The translations under genes were made by a program, and so were the position numbers. This document shows, one piece after another, positions 57,246 through 64,000 of a stretch of 64,000 nucleotides of DNA. The notes under the pieces are model-generated. The model did not search any database. It worked only from the letters and a program-made list of their open reading frames with translations, and was not told the DNA's origin. Source of the stretch: Streptomyces rubradiris (GTDB lineage Bacteria; Actinomycetota; Actinomycetes; Streptomycetales; Streptomycetaceae); the NCBI RefSeq assembly GCF_016860525.1, contig NZ_BNEA01000008.1:1-64000 (forward strand), read 5' to 3'. Position 1 is the stretch's first letter; the number at the start of each line of letters is the position of its first letter.

Positions 57246-58241
57246 TCAGGTGCGGGTGATACTGGCCAGCCAGGCCAGCACTCCGTCGACATATTTGTTG
57301 TTCTCCAGCATCGCGGGTTCGATCGAATCGACCCGCCAGCCGTCGGCGAAGGTGGCCCGGATTTCGTCCTGGCTCACCCGCCGCGGTCCGATATCGGGTG
57401 GATGGCGGTCGCTGAAGCAGAGCAGGAACAACCGCGCGTCCGGCGGCATCACGGTGGCCAGGCTGTCGGCGTAGCGGACTCGTTCGGCGTCGCTGAACAC
57501 GTGGAACAGGCCGCAGTCGAGCACGGTGTCGAACTGCTCGCCCATGGCGCCGAGTTCGAGTGCGTCCCCGACCAGGAAGCGCGCCTGCAGGCCGCGCTCT
57601 TCCGCTTTGCGCCGCGCGATCTCGATCGCCGTCGACGCCGGGTCGATGCCGACCGTCGGCAGGCCGAGGGCCGCCGCCATGAGCGCGACCTCGCCGGTGC
57701 CGCACCCGACGTCGAGCACCCGGCCGCGGAAGGCGCCCGCCTCGGCGAGGTCGCGCAGGGCCGGTTGCGGACGGCCGGTTTCCCAGGGCGGCGTACCCGC
57801 ATACCGCGCGTTGAAATGCTCGGGGGACAGGGCATCGGTGAGCCGGCGCGCCAGTTGCTCGAGTGTCTCGACCAATTCCTTGGCCTGGCCGGGGTCTTGG
57901 ATCCCGGCGGCCGCGGCGAGCTGCTCGTCGATCCGCGCGGCGGCTCGGCCGGCGCTCCTGTGCCGGGCAGCCGCCCGGACGACCGTTTGTCCGTCCGGGG
58001 CGGCCGCGGTGGTGACCGCACCCCGGTCGCGCAGGGTGGCGACGCTCGTCTCCACGTGGCTCGCCGGGAAGCCGGTGCGGTTGGCGATCTCGGTGACCGA
58101 GGTGTCCGGGTGTTCGAACACGTCGGTCATGACGTGACGCACGCCGGGAGACAGCTGTCGCACACCGGTGGGGTCCGGGAGGGCGTCCTCGCCGATCCGC
58201 AGCAGCTTGCGCGCGAGGTCGTGCAGTTCGAAGCCGTCCAT
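57246..58241 (-). CDS. SAM methyltransferase with N-terminal winged helix
   Basis: A 331-residue protein. Residues 1 to about 75 look like a winged-helix dimerisation/DNA-binding-type domain (HVMTDVFEHPDTSVTEIANR, TGFPASHVETSVATLRDRG). After a linker, a class I methyltransferase domain follows with RVLDVGCGTGEVALMAAALG and a VLDCGLFHVFSD strand. ATG 58241 lacks a strong ribosome site. It may methylate a sugar hydroxyl, the aromatic core or an aminocoumarin-like part. The substrate cannot be told. Its nearest relative is the damaged copy just downstream. Confidence 0.8.
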   Translation of the reverse strand: MDGFELHDLARKLLRIGEDALPDPTGVRQLSPGVRHVMTDVFEHPDTSVTEIANRTGFPASHVETSVATLRDRGAVTTAAAPDGQTVVRAAARHRSAGRAAARIDEQLAAAAGIQDPGQAKELVETLEQLARRLTDALSPEHFNARYAGTPPWETGRPQPALRDLAEAGAFRGRVLDVGCGTGEVALMAAALGLPTVGIDPASTAIEIARRKAEERGLQARFLVGDALELGAMGEQFDTVLDCGLFHVFSDAERVRYADSLATVMPPDARLFLLCFSDRHPPDIGPRRVSQDEIRATFADGWRVDSIEPAMLENNKYVDGVLAWLASITRT

Positions 58242-58614
58242 GGCCGGAGAGTCTTCCCGACGCCGGACAGCGCACGCCATCACGCAGGTTGACGGTACTG
58301 GGGATCGCTGGTCGGTCGGCTGGGGTGGTCGCTGAACTCGGGCCGGGGGCAGGTCTGTTGTGCCGGGAGCCGGTATCGGGCAGGGCCTGCGGCACCGGCC
58401 GCGCAGGTGGGCCGTGGGCGAGTGGCTCCCCGGCCCGCCGGGCGGTAAGGCTCCGTCAGCCCGGCAGTCCGTCTCCAGGGCCCGGCCCGCGCGGATGCGG
58501 GCCACCAGGGCCCCGGGGCCTGGGGAGGGGCAGAGCGGCGGGCGCGTGGTGAGGCGACCGCATCGCACGTCCGGGAAGAACGCTCCGGACCGGTACGAGG
58601 AGATGCTTGCCGCG
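58242..58614. other. Intergenic region with no recognisable feature
   Basis: These 373 bases separate the ligase stop from the methyltransferase start, both on the minus strand. I see no gene, no shared promoter element and no clear terminator in it. Confidence 0.5.
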
Positions 58615-60183
58615 TCAGGCCTGGGGGGCGGGCCGGGTCAGTGCGGCGCGGGCGTCGGCCCGCAGCCGGACCCGATCGGGTTTGTCCCAGCCGGTCGTCG
58701 GCAGTTTCCGGCGAATGTCGATCAGGCGGGGGACGTAGGTGTCGGACAGTGCCTCGGCGACGTGACGGCGCAGTTCCCGGGGATCCGGGTCGGCGCCGGG
58801 CTCGGGCACGACGGCGGCGTAGATGTGCTCCACCCGGTCGGCGTCCTCGACCCCGCATACGGCGGCCTGGGACACGCCCGGGGCCTGCCTGAGCACCTTC
58901 TCCACCTGCTCGGGGTGGATGCGGATTCCCTTGACCTTCATCATGTTCGCGAGCCGGCCGGTCAGGTGCAGGTAGCCGTCGGTGTCGAGGTGCCCGAGGT
59001 CGCCGGTGCGCACCCAGCCGTCGCGGACGAGTGCCGCGGTGAGTGCCGGCTCGTGCCAGTAGCCGGCCGTGGGCCAGCGTGGAACCGCGCAGACCTCGCC
59101 GACCTCGCCGACGGGCAGTACCGCGCCGGTGTCGGGGTGCCGGATGCTGAGCGCCTCTGGGTTGACCGGCCGGCCCGCGCTGGAGCAGGCGCGCAGGTCG
59201 TCGTGGTCGCCGGGGGGGAGCATGGTGAGCACTCCGGTCTCGGTCGTGCCGTAGACCTGGATCAGTACGGGGCCGAAGATTTCCCGGGCCTTGCGCAGCT
59301 TGAGCGGTGCCCCGGGGCTGCCGGTGTAGATCAGCTCGGTCAGGCTGGACAGGTCGGTGGCCGCCCGGTCCGGGTGCTCGGCCAGTGCGTACACCTGCGG
59401 GGTGCCGAGGATGAGCCGGCCGATGCGGTGCTGCGCGATCGCGTGGAGCACGGCCGCGGCGTCGAAGCCGGGATGCAGGACGACCATGCCGCCGGTGATG
59501 AGCGTGTCGTCCGCGGCGAACCCGCTGGAATGGGTGAGCGGTGCGGTGATCAGGACGTTCGTCCGGCTGCTGCGGTCGATGGCCGATGCGGCCATGTCGT
59601 TCTTGACGCCGAAGGGCCAGCAGACACCCTTCGGCAGGCCGCTCGCCCCACTGGTCTGGGTGATCACCGCGAGGTCGCTGTCGGTGATGTCCGGGCACGG
59701 GCCTACTCCGTCACCGCAGCCGGCGGTCAAATCCACCGTGTCCGGCTGTCCTGCGCCCAGTACGGCCAGGACCGGCCGACCGGTCGCGTTCACCAGCAGC
59801 TCCCGTGCCCGTGCCTCGTTGGCCGGGTCGACCGCCAGCATCCGGGCGCCGACATCCGAGACGATGGCGCGCTGCAAGTCCATGCGCAACTCGTCGTCAG
59901 GCACCACCGCATTCATCCCACGCACATGTGCGGCGGTCGCCCCCACCAGGTTGGCCGCCCACCGCAGGATCAGTGTGGCCGCGGTGTTGGGCTCGGTCAG
60001 GATGCAGACGACGTCACCGCGGCCGACGCCGTGGCGGCCCATCGCGGCCGCGGCCCGGCGAACGGCGTCGGCCAGCTCCCCGGCGGAGAAGGGGACGTCC
60101 CCGCTGACCATGGCAGGGCGATCCGGATCGGCATCGAAATGAGTCAGCAGCTGCTGAACATAATGCACATGCGTGGTACTCAT
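58615..60183 (-). CDS. Acyl-AMP ligase copy 2 (NovL-like), intact
   Basis: A 522-residue adenylate-forming ligase. It has the complete ATP loop TSGASGLPKG, A5 VYGTTETG, the hinge RTGDLGHLD, and the catalytic Lys in GWDKPDR. It is the functional-looking twin of 33035-34624, identical in most of the first 80 and last 245 residues, and a paralogue of the first domain of the NRPS. The length and relationship recall amide-forming ligases of aminocoumarin pathways, which adenylate an acid and pass it to an amine; a CoA ligase is also possible. ATG 60183 matches the twin's start. No partner gene follows in the same operon. Confidence 0.92.
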   Translation of the reverse strand: MSTTHVHYVQQLLTHFDADPDRPAMVSGDVPFSAGELADAVRRAAAAMGRHGVGRGDVVCILTEPNTAATLILRWAANLVGATAAHVRGMNAVVPDDELRMDLQRAIVSDVGARMLAVDPANEARARELLVNATGRPVLAVLGAGQPDTVDLTAGCGDGVGPCPDITDSDLAVITQTSGASGLPKGVCWPFGVKNDMAASAIDRSSRTNVLITAPLTHSSGFAADDTLITGGMVVLHPGFDAAAVLHAIAQHRIGRLILGTPQVYALAEHPDRAATDLSSLTELIYTGSPGAPLKLRKAREIFGPVLIQVYGTTETGVLTMLPPGDHDDLRACSSAGRPVNPEALSIRHPDTGAVLPVGEVGEVCAVPRWPTAGYWHEPALTAALVRDGWVRTGDLGHLDTDGYLHLTGRLANMMKVKGIRIHPEQVEKVLRQAPGVSQAAVCGVEDADRVEHIYAAVVPEPGADPDPRELRRHVAEALSDTYVPRLIDIRRKLPTTGWDKPDRVRLRADARAALTRPAPQA

Positions 60184-60340
60184 GACCCGGTTTCGCCTTC
60201 CTGTCCAAGACAATGCGATGTCCAGTGGTCGAGTGAGACGAACCGCAGGCTAAACCGGCGGGCACCGAGGGCCCCATACCTCACATTGACGGCACGTGGT
60301 CGCCGCGAAAGAGCCGGCCCCGGCCTGCCCGGGAAGGCTG
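58617..60340. repeat. Inverted repeat B, right arm (ligase copy 2 with promoter)
   Basis: Inverted counterpart of 32879-34622, including the full upstream region. Homology ends at CAGCCTTCCC on the promoter side and two bases into the stop codon on the other. Confidence 0.9.
60247..60290 (-). promoter_or_regulatory. Shared promoter element, ligase copy 2
   Basis: On the minus strand GTCA (60290-60287), five bases, AGGTAT (60281-60276), 23 bases, TAGCCT (60252-60247), identical to the element of copy 1. Confidence 0.55.
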
Positions 60341-60346
60341 AACGGC

Positions 60347-61348
60347 TCAGGCCGCGGGGCGCAGCCAGCGGTCGACCCGGGTACGCAGGCCGGCCGGGAA
60401 GATGTCTTTGCGCAGGAGGCCGTGCACGCCCTTGGGCGGCAGGGGGACATCGACGTGGTGGACCTCGCTCTGGTCCGCGTACTGGGTGATCCGGAAGCTC
60501 GCGGCCATGCTGCACAGTGCGTGGGCCTCGGCGCGGGTGACGCCGGACGCCGCGCTGAACCAGCTGATCAGTCCGCGCAGGCAGTCGACCAGTGCGGCCT
60601 CCAGGCTGTCAGCCAGTCCGATGCCGATCCAGTGCGTGTCGGTCTCGGCCAGCGGCCGGGTCAGGCCCACGTTCTTGTGGAGGTCGTACCGCATCCGCAA
60701 GCGCTCGGCCGTGGACTTCAGGCCGGTCTGGTCGACCAGTCCGTCGCCCTGCAGGGCGTGAATGTCACCGATCCAGATCCGGGCCCCCGGCTTGGCCACG
60801 GGAAGGAACAGCGAGGAGCCCACGGTGAGTTCGGGGAGGGCCAGGTTGCCGCCGTGGTCGCCACCGATCAGCGCGCTTGTCTGCTCGTCGCCCGGCGGTT
60901 CGACCGCGATGATGCCGGCGAACGGGTCGAGCGGCAGCGAGATGCCGTGAACGTAGTCGGCCCGGGTGCGGGTCCGGTCGAACCGGAAGTCGTGGAAGTA
61001 CGGCTCGTCGAAGTCGTACGGCAGCGCGCCGGCCCGGGTGGGGAAGGCGTTGCCGCCCCAGTCGCTCAGCCGCAGTTCCGTCAGCCGGCACTCGACGACG
61101 TCGCCCGGTTCGGCACCGGTCACCTCGACCGGGCCGACGATCTGGAACGGGCAGCCCGGGTACTCCTGGCGCAGCCGCGCACGGTCGGCCGGGGACGAGC
61201 CGTACCGCAGCTGGTTCTGCCAGTTGGTCCAGGTGTCGGGGTAGAGAACCTCGTCGCCGGACTCGATCCTGGCTGCCGACGCAGCGCCGGGATCGAGGAC
61301 GCCCGGCCGGACCGTGGCCAATGTGGACTGAACCGTATGCATCGTCAC
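60347..61348 (-). CDS. Acetamidase/formamidase family protein
   Basis: A 333-residue member of the FmdA/AmdA amidase family, which hydrolyses formamide, acetamide or similar small amides. Visible family segments are PFQIVGPVEVTGAEPGDVVE, the LPLDPFAGIIAV region, and GGDHGGNLALPEL followed by KPGARIWIGDIHALQGDG. A TAGCGT -10 box lies seven bases before GTG 61348, so a leaderless start there is preferred; ATG 61342 is two codons later. A role in the pathway is not obvious; it could remove a small acyl or carbamoyl group. Confidence 0.85.
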   Translation of the reverse strand: MTMHTVQSTLATVRPGVLDPGAASAARIESGDEVLYPDTWTNWQNQLRYGSSPADRARLRQEYPGCPFQIVGPVEVTGAEPGDVVECRLTELRLSDWGGNAFPTRAGALPYDFDEPYFHDFRFDRTRTRADYVHGISLPLDPFAGIIAVEPPGDEQTSALIGGDHGGNLALPELTVGSSLFLPVAKPGARIWIGDIHALQGDGLVDQTGLKSTAERLRMRYDLHKNVGLTRPLAETDTHWIGIGLADSLEAALVDCLRGLISWFSAASGVTRAEAHALCSMAASFRITQYADQSEVHHVDVPLPPKGVHGLLRKDIFPAGLRTRVDRWLRPAA

Positions 61349-61466
61349 GGCCGCAACGCTAGGCAGCCGCAGATGAGCCAGGCAAGGAAGTCCGGGCGTC
61401 ACCGGGCAAGACTGTCAACGTGACTGGTGAAGGTGCACCGCGGACTTCCGGCCAGGAGGCCATCGA

Positions 61467-61503
61467 AGCGGTGCGGACCCCCTGAGGGGGGATCAGCACC
61501 GCT
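61467..61503 (-). terminator. Terminator after the IF-1 gene
   Basis: AGCGGTGC (61467-61474) pairs with GCACCGCT (61496-61503), with an inner CCCCC/GGGGG stem. It begins 27 bases past the IF-1 stop. Confidence 0.65.
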
Positions 61504-61529
61504 CCTGCCTTGGCGTGTTCCGCCGGCCG

Positions 61530-61754
61530 CTACATCCGGTGCCGGAAGGTGATCCGGCCACGGGTCAGGTCATACGGGCTCAACTCGACCGTCACCGTGT
61601 CCTGCGGCAGGATCTTGATGTAGTGCTTGCGGAGCTTCCCGCTGATGTGTGCGAGTACCTTGTGACCGTTCTCGAGTTCAACCCAGAACTTGGCGTCTTT
61701 CAGGGACTCGACGATGGTACCGACAACCTCGATACCTCGATTTACTTTTGCCAC
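61530..61754 (-). CDS. infA: Translation initiation factor IF-1 paralogue
   Basis: A 74-residue OB-fold protein matching IF-1 along its whole length ([19 protein letters not shown] and [13 protein letters not shown]). IF-1 binds the A site of the 30S subunit during initiation. The housekeeping gene normally sits in the ribosomal-protein region beside rpmJ, not between biosynthetic genes, so this looks like a second copy. It is divergent at the N-terminus ([13 protein letters not shown]) and near the end (FRHRM). GTG 61754 follows GGAG at five bases. The start lies inside the end of the GNAT gene (13-base overlap), so the two are co-translated. A role in self-resistance is possible. Confidence 0.93.
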   Translation of the reverse strand: MAKVNRGIEVVGTIVESLKDAKFWVELENGHKVLAHISGKLRKHYIKILPQDTVTVELSPYDLTRGRITFRHRM

Positions 61755-62506
61755 GTCAGCTCCAAGGTGTTGCTCTCACGGCGGGCTCCGACGCTTTCCA
61801 ACAGGCTGATCGTCGCGGTGTCGGTCTCGTCGACGTCGATCGTCGCGAGACCGAACTCGCGAGTGTGCAGAGCGTCCAGCGCGTGGACCAGCAGCGCCCT
61901 GCCGATGCCACGGCGGCGCTGGTCGGCGCGGACCTCGATGGAGCGAATCCGCGCGATCCGCGGCCTCCCGTTGTCCCGCATCGACGGCGAAATCCGGATC
62001 ACACCGACTTCGACCCCCTCGACTTCGGCGCGGGACTCCTCCGCGCCGCCGGTCAACGTCACCCCCGCCGGGGGCGACACGGCGGGCTGCGCTTCGCCGG
62101 GCACCAGCAGGTACTGCCGCTCACTTCGGTGAGGGGTGAAGCCGGCCCGCCGCCAGTTCGAGATCGTGTCCGCGTCGTCGGCGTCGACCAGCGTGTAGAG
62201 CGGCGCCGGCAGTTCCGCCAGCATGGCGGCGGCCAGCCGGTCGAAGGCTGTGTCGTGCCATGCGTCGATGCTGATGTACAGTCGCCCGTCGGGCCTGCGC
62301 CCCGTGTCGCCACTGCCGACAACCAAGTCGCCGTCGCTGGCGTGCCACTGGTCTTCGGCGACCCGCGTGATCACGGGGTCTGGGGTGGGATGCTTAAGGT
62401 TGATGGCTGTCGCCTTCCAGGAGTGCCTCTGGTGCGCTCCCGCGACATCTACATCAGTCGCCTGCCGTGACCAATAGGGGGAGCACCCGGGTAATCGAAC
62501 GAACAT
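61742..62506 (-). CDS. GNAT-family N-acetyltransferase
   Basis: A 254-residue protein. The C-terminal half is a GNAT domain, with acetyl-CoA loop [20 protein letters not shown] followed by a [20 protein letters not shown] helix. The N-terminal half looks like a second, degenerate acetyltransferase-like domain. ATG 62506 is strongly supported by AGGAGGTGA eight bases upstream, although the first 40 residues are not family-like. It precedes and overlaps the IF-1 paralogue. It could acetylate the antibiotic, a ribosomal protein or a precursor. Confidence 0.85.
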   Translation of the reverse strand: MFVRLPGCSPYWSRQATDVDVAGAHQRHSWKATAINLKHPTPDPVITRVAEDQWHASDGDLVVGSGDTGRRPDGRLYISIDAWHDTAFDRLAAAMLAELPAPLYTLVDADDADTISNWRRAGFTPHRSERQYLLVPGEAQPAVSPPAGVTLTGGAEESRAEVEGVEVGVIRISPSMRDNGRPRIARIRSIEVRADQRRRGIGRALLVHALDALHTREFGLATIDVDETDTATISLLESVGARRESNTLELTWQK

Positions 62507-62639
62507 TCACGGGTCTCACCTCCTACAGGGTCTGTCACGGCCTGGAGTGAACATTACCAGACGGACGTCGTCACGCCCAACTGCGAGGGCGGAGAACCCT
62601 GCAGACAAGCCGCACCCTGCCGCGAAGGCCACGAGGCTG

Positions 62640-62673
62640 AGGGATGCCCAGCCGGCACGGCCGCTCCTAGCCT
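62640..62673 (+). promoter_or_regulatory. Partial shared promoter element, PKS loading gene
   Basis: AGGGAT (62640-62645), 22 bases, TAGCCT (62668-62673), 26 bases before GTG 62699. CTGAGGGAT matches the PKS element, but the upstream GTCA is not present at the expected place. Confidence 0.5.
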
Positions 62674-62698
62674 CCGCATGTAGGCAGAAGGCTTTTTG

Positions 62699-64000
62699 GT
62701 GCCCGATGAGGTTTCGCTCCACGAGAGGATGCGTGATTCCGTGCGCGCCGAGCTGATCAGAGCGCTCCCCCTGGTGTTGCGGGAGCACGCGGACAACTTC
62801 GGTGGGAAGGTCGCCTTCGAGGACGCGGAGCGGGCGGTCACGTACGCCGATCTGGAGGCGCGGACCCGGCGGCTGGCCGGGCATCTGGCGGGACTCGGTG
62901 TGCGGCGCGGCGATCGGGTGATGATCTGCCTGCGCAACAGCGTGGAGATGCTGGAGAGTTACCTCGCGATCCTTCGCGCGGACGCGATCGGGGTGCCGGT
63001 CAACCCCGCGTCCACCGACTTCGAACTGGACTATCTCCTGGCCGACAGCGAGGCGGCCGTCGTCATCACCGACCCCGTGCACGTGGCCGGCTTCCTGCGC
63101 TCGCCGTCCCTGCCCCGCGGCGCCAGGCTGCTGGTGACCGGCGACGCACCCGCGCACGCGTCGGTCCACGCCTACCAGGAACTCGTCAGGACCGAGCCCG
63201 CGGAACCCGCACGGGACGATCTCGGCCTGGACGACGTGGCATGGACGTTCTACACCTCGGGGACCACCGGGGAACCGAAGGGAGTGCTGTCCAGCCAGCG
63301 CAACTGCTTGTACTCGGTGGCGGCGAGCTATGTGCCGATCCCCGGGCTGTCGGCCGACGATCGCGTGCTGTGGCCGCTGCCGTTGTTCCACAGCCTCTCC
63401 CACATCGCGTGCGTGCTGGCGGTGACCGCGGTCGGCGCGACCGCCCGGATCATGGACAGCCCTTCGGGCGACGAGTTCCTGGAGGCCGCCCGGGAAACCC
63501 GGGCCACCTTCGTGGCGGGTGTGCCGACCACCTACCACTACCTTCTGGAGGCGCGGCGCCAGCGCCGGATCACCCTGCCGGACCTGCGGATCGGGCTGGT
63601 CGGGGGAGCGGTCGCCGGCCAGGGCTGTGCCGGTCGTTCCGCGAGGAGTTCGGGGTGCCGCTGGTCGATGCGTACGGCAGCACCGAGACGTGCGGGGCGA
63701 TCACCATGAACCCGCCGGGAGGCGTCCGCGTCGACGGGTCGTGCGGGCTTCCGGTGCCCGGCGTGGATGTCCGCATCGTCGACCCGGAGGACGGCCGCGG
63801 ACGTGCCGGCCGGCGCCGAGGGCGAGGTGTGGGTGCGCGGCCCGAACGTGAAGCCCGGCTACCACAACAAACCGGAGGCGACCGCTGCCGCGTTCCAGGA
63901 CGGCTGGTATCGCACGGGTGACCTCGCCCGCCGGGACGCCGCCGGGTACTTCACATCAGCGGCCGGATCAACGATCTGATCGTCCGGGGCGGGAGAGAAC
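62699..64000 (+). CDS. PKS loading adenylation domain for AHBA (start of loading subunit; cut by window, apparent frameshifts)
   Basis: The first 336 residues are an acid-activating domain like the loading domain of RifA ([23 protein letters not shown] loop [10 protein letters not shown]). Homology continues after 63615 in another frame ([20 protein letters not shown]), again after about 63795 ([20 protein letters not shown]), and again after about 63950 (INDLIVRGG). Three single-base indels therefore lie within 350 bases. This suggests sequence errors or a decaying gene. If intact, it would load AHBA and continue into PKS modules to the right. GTG 62699 is chosen for AGAAGG upstream; ATG 62729 and GTG 62741 are alternatives. 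Confidence 0.8.

Larger units (their letters stand above)
56298..57840. repeat. Tandem duplication of a promoter-methyltransferase unit
   Basis: The stretch 56300-57080 and the stretch 57085-57840 are direct repeats. Each has a related leader (for example GATTGGCCTCACGGTACGGA) and the methyltransferase coding region ending in IEP..ITRT. The left unit supplies the region upstream of the AHBA synthase. Confidence 0.8.

Overview
The window is very GC-rich DNA with the codon use, dense operons and start-codon habits (frequent GTG and TTG) of an actinomycete, most likely Streptomyces. Almost all of it is one natural-product gene cluster. The cluster runs off the right edge and probably the left edge as well.

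Class of product. The cluster carries the ansamycin hallmarks. A contiguous 3-amino-5-hydroxybenzoate (AHBA) block in the order rifK-L-M-N lies at 56297 to 52464. An arylamine-N-acetyltransferase-like amide synthase (rifF type) lies at 38.9 kb. A stand-alone acid-activating domain of the kind that loads AHBA on an ansamycin PKS begins at 62.7 kb and is cut by the window end. A 5,123-residue trimodular type I PKS (9964-25335) has an N-terminal docking helix but neither a thioesterase nor a C-terminal docking region, so it is probably the last subunit, released by the amide synthase. Its AT motifs predict methylmalonate, malonate and methylmalonate. The third module has lost its KR and DH catalytic residues.

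Accessory chemistry. A left-hand operon (8198 to 939) encodes a ligase/half-condensation/A/PCP protein, a P450, a FabG-like SDR, a divergent type II dehydroquinase and a type II thioesterase. The A-PCP, P450 and SDR trio resembles the beta-hydroxylation and oxidation of aminoacyl-S-PCP in aminocoumarin pathways. At 43.3-47 kb an NDP-sugar aminotransferase, a sugar C-methyltransferase and a nitrososynthase-like flavoprotein indicate a branched amino or nitro sugar. AHBA, an aminocoumarin-like part, a nitrosugar-like part and several acyl-AMP ligases together recall rubradirin. This is inference, not proof.

Layout. 0-8.2 kb: NmrA-like gene fragment and the NRPS operon (minus). 8.4-25.3 kb: FAD hydroxylase and PKS (plus). 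25.3-27.5 kb: hydrolase and LuxR regulator (minus). 27.5-30 kb: regulatory spacer, small ORF, FMN reductase and an IS remnant. 30-37.6 kb: questin-oxidase-like gene, NmrA-like SDR, F420/NADP-reductase-like gene, two ligases and a P450. 37.6-41.9 kb: PapA-like acyltransferase, amide synthase, quinone oxidoreductase and PhyH dioxygenase (minus). 42.2-48 kb: SARP regulator, sugar genes and a second PhyH dioxygenase. 48-52.4 kb: RHS protein and a broken glycosyltransferase. 52.5-61.3 kb: AHBA genes, duplicated methyltransferases, a second ligase copy and an acetamidase-like gene (minus). 61.5-64 kb: extra IF-1 and a GNAT (minus), then the PKS loading gene (plus).

The most striking unlisted signal is a shared promoter element. 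GTCA-N5-AGGGAT-N22/23-TAGCGT-like sequences stand in front of the NRPS, PKS, FMN reductase, both ligase copies and both PhyH genes, with partial matches before the questin-oxidase-like gene, the loading PKS and a methyltransferase. They probably mark one pathway-specific regulon. Other notable points are near-identical inverted gene copies, a ligase copy that has lost its ATP-binding loop, and a second IF-1 gene that could be a self-resistance factor.
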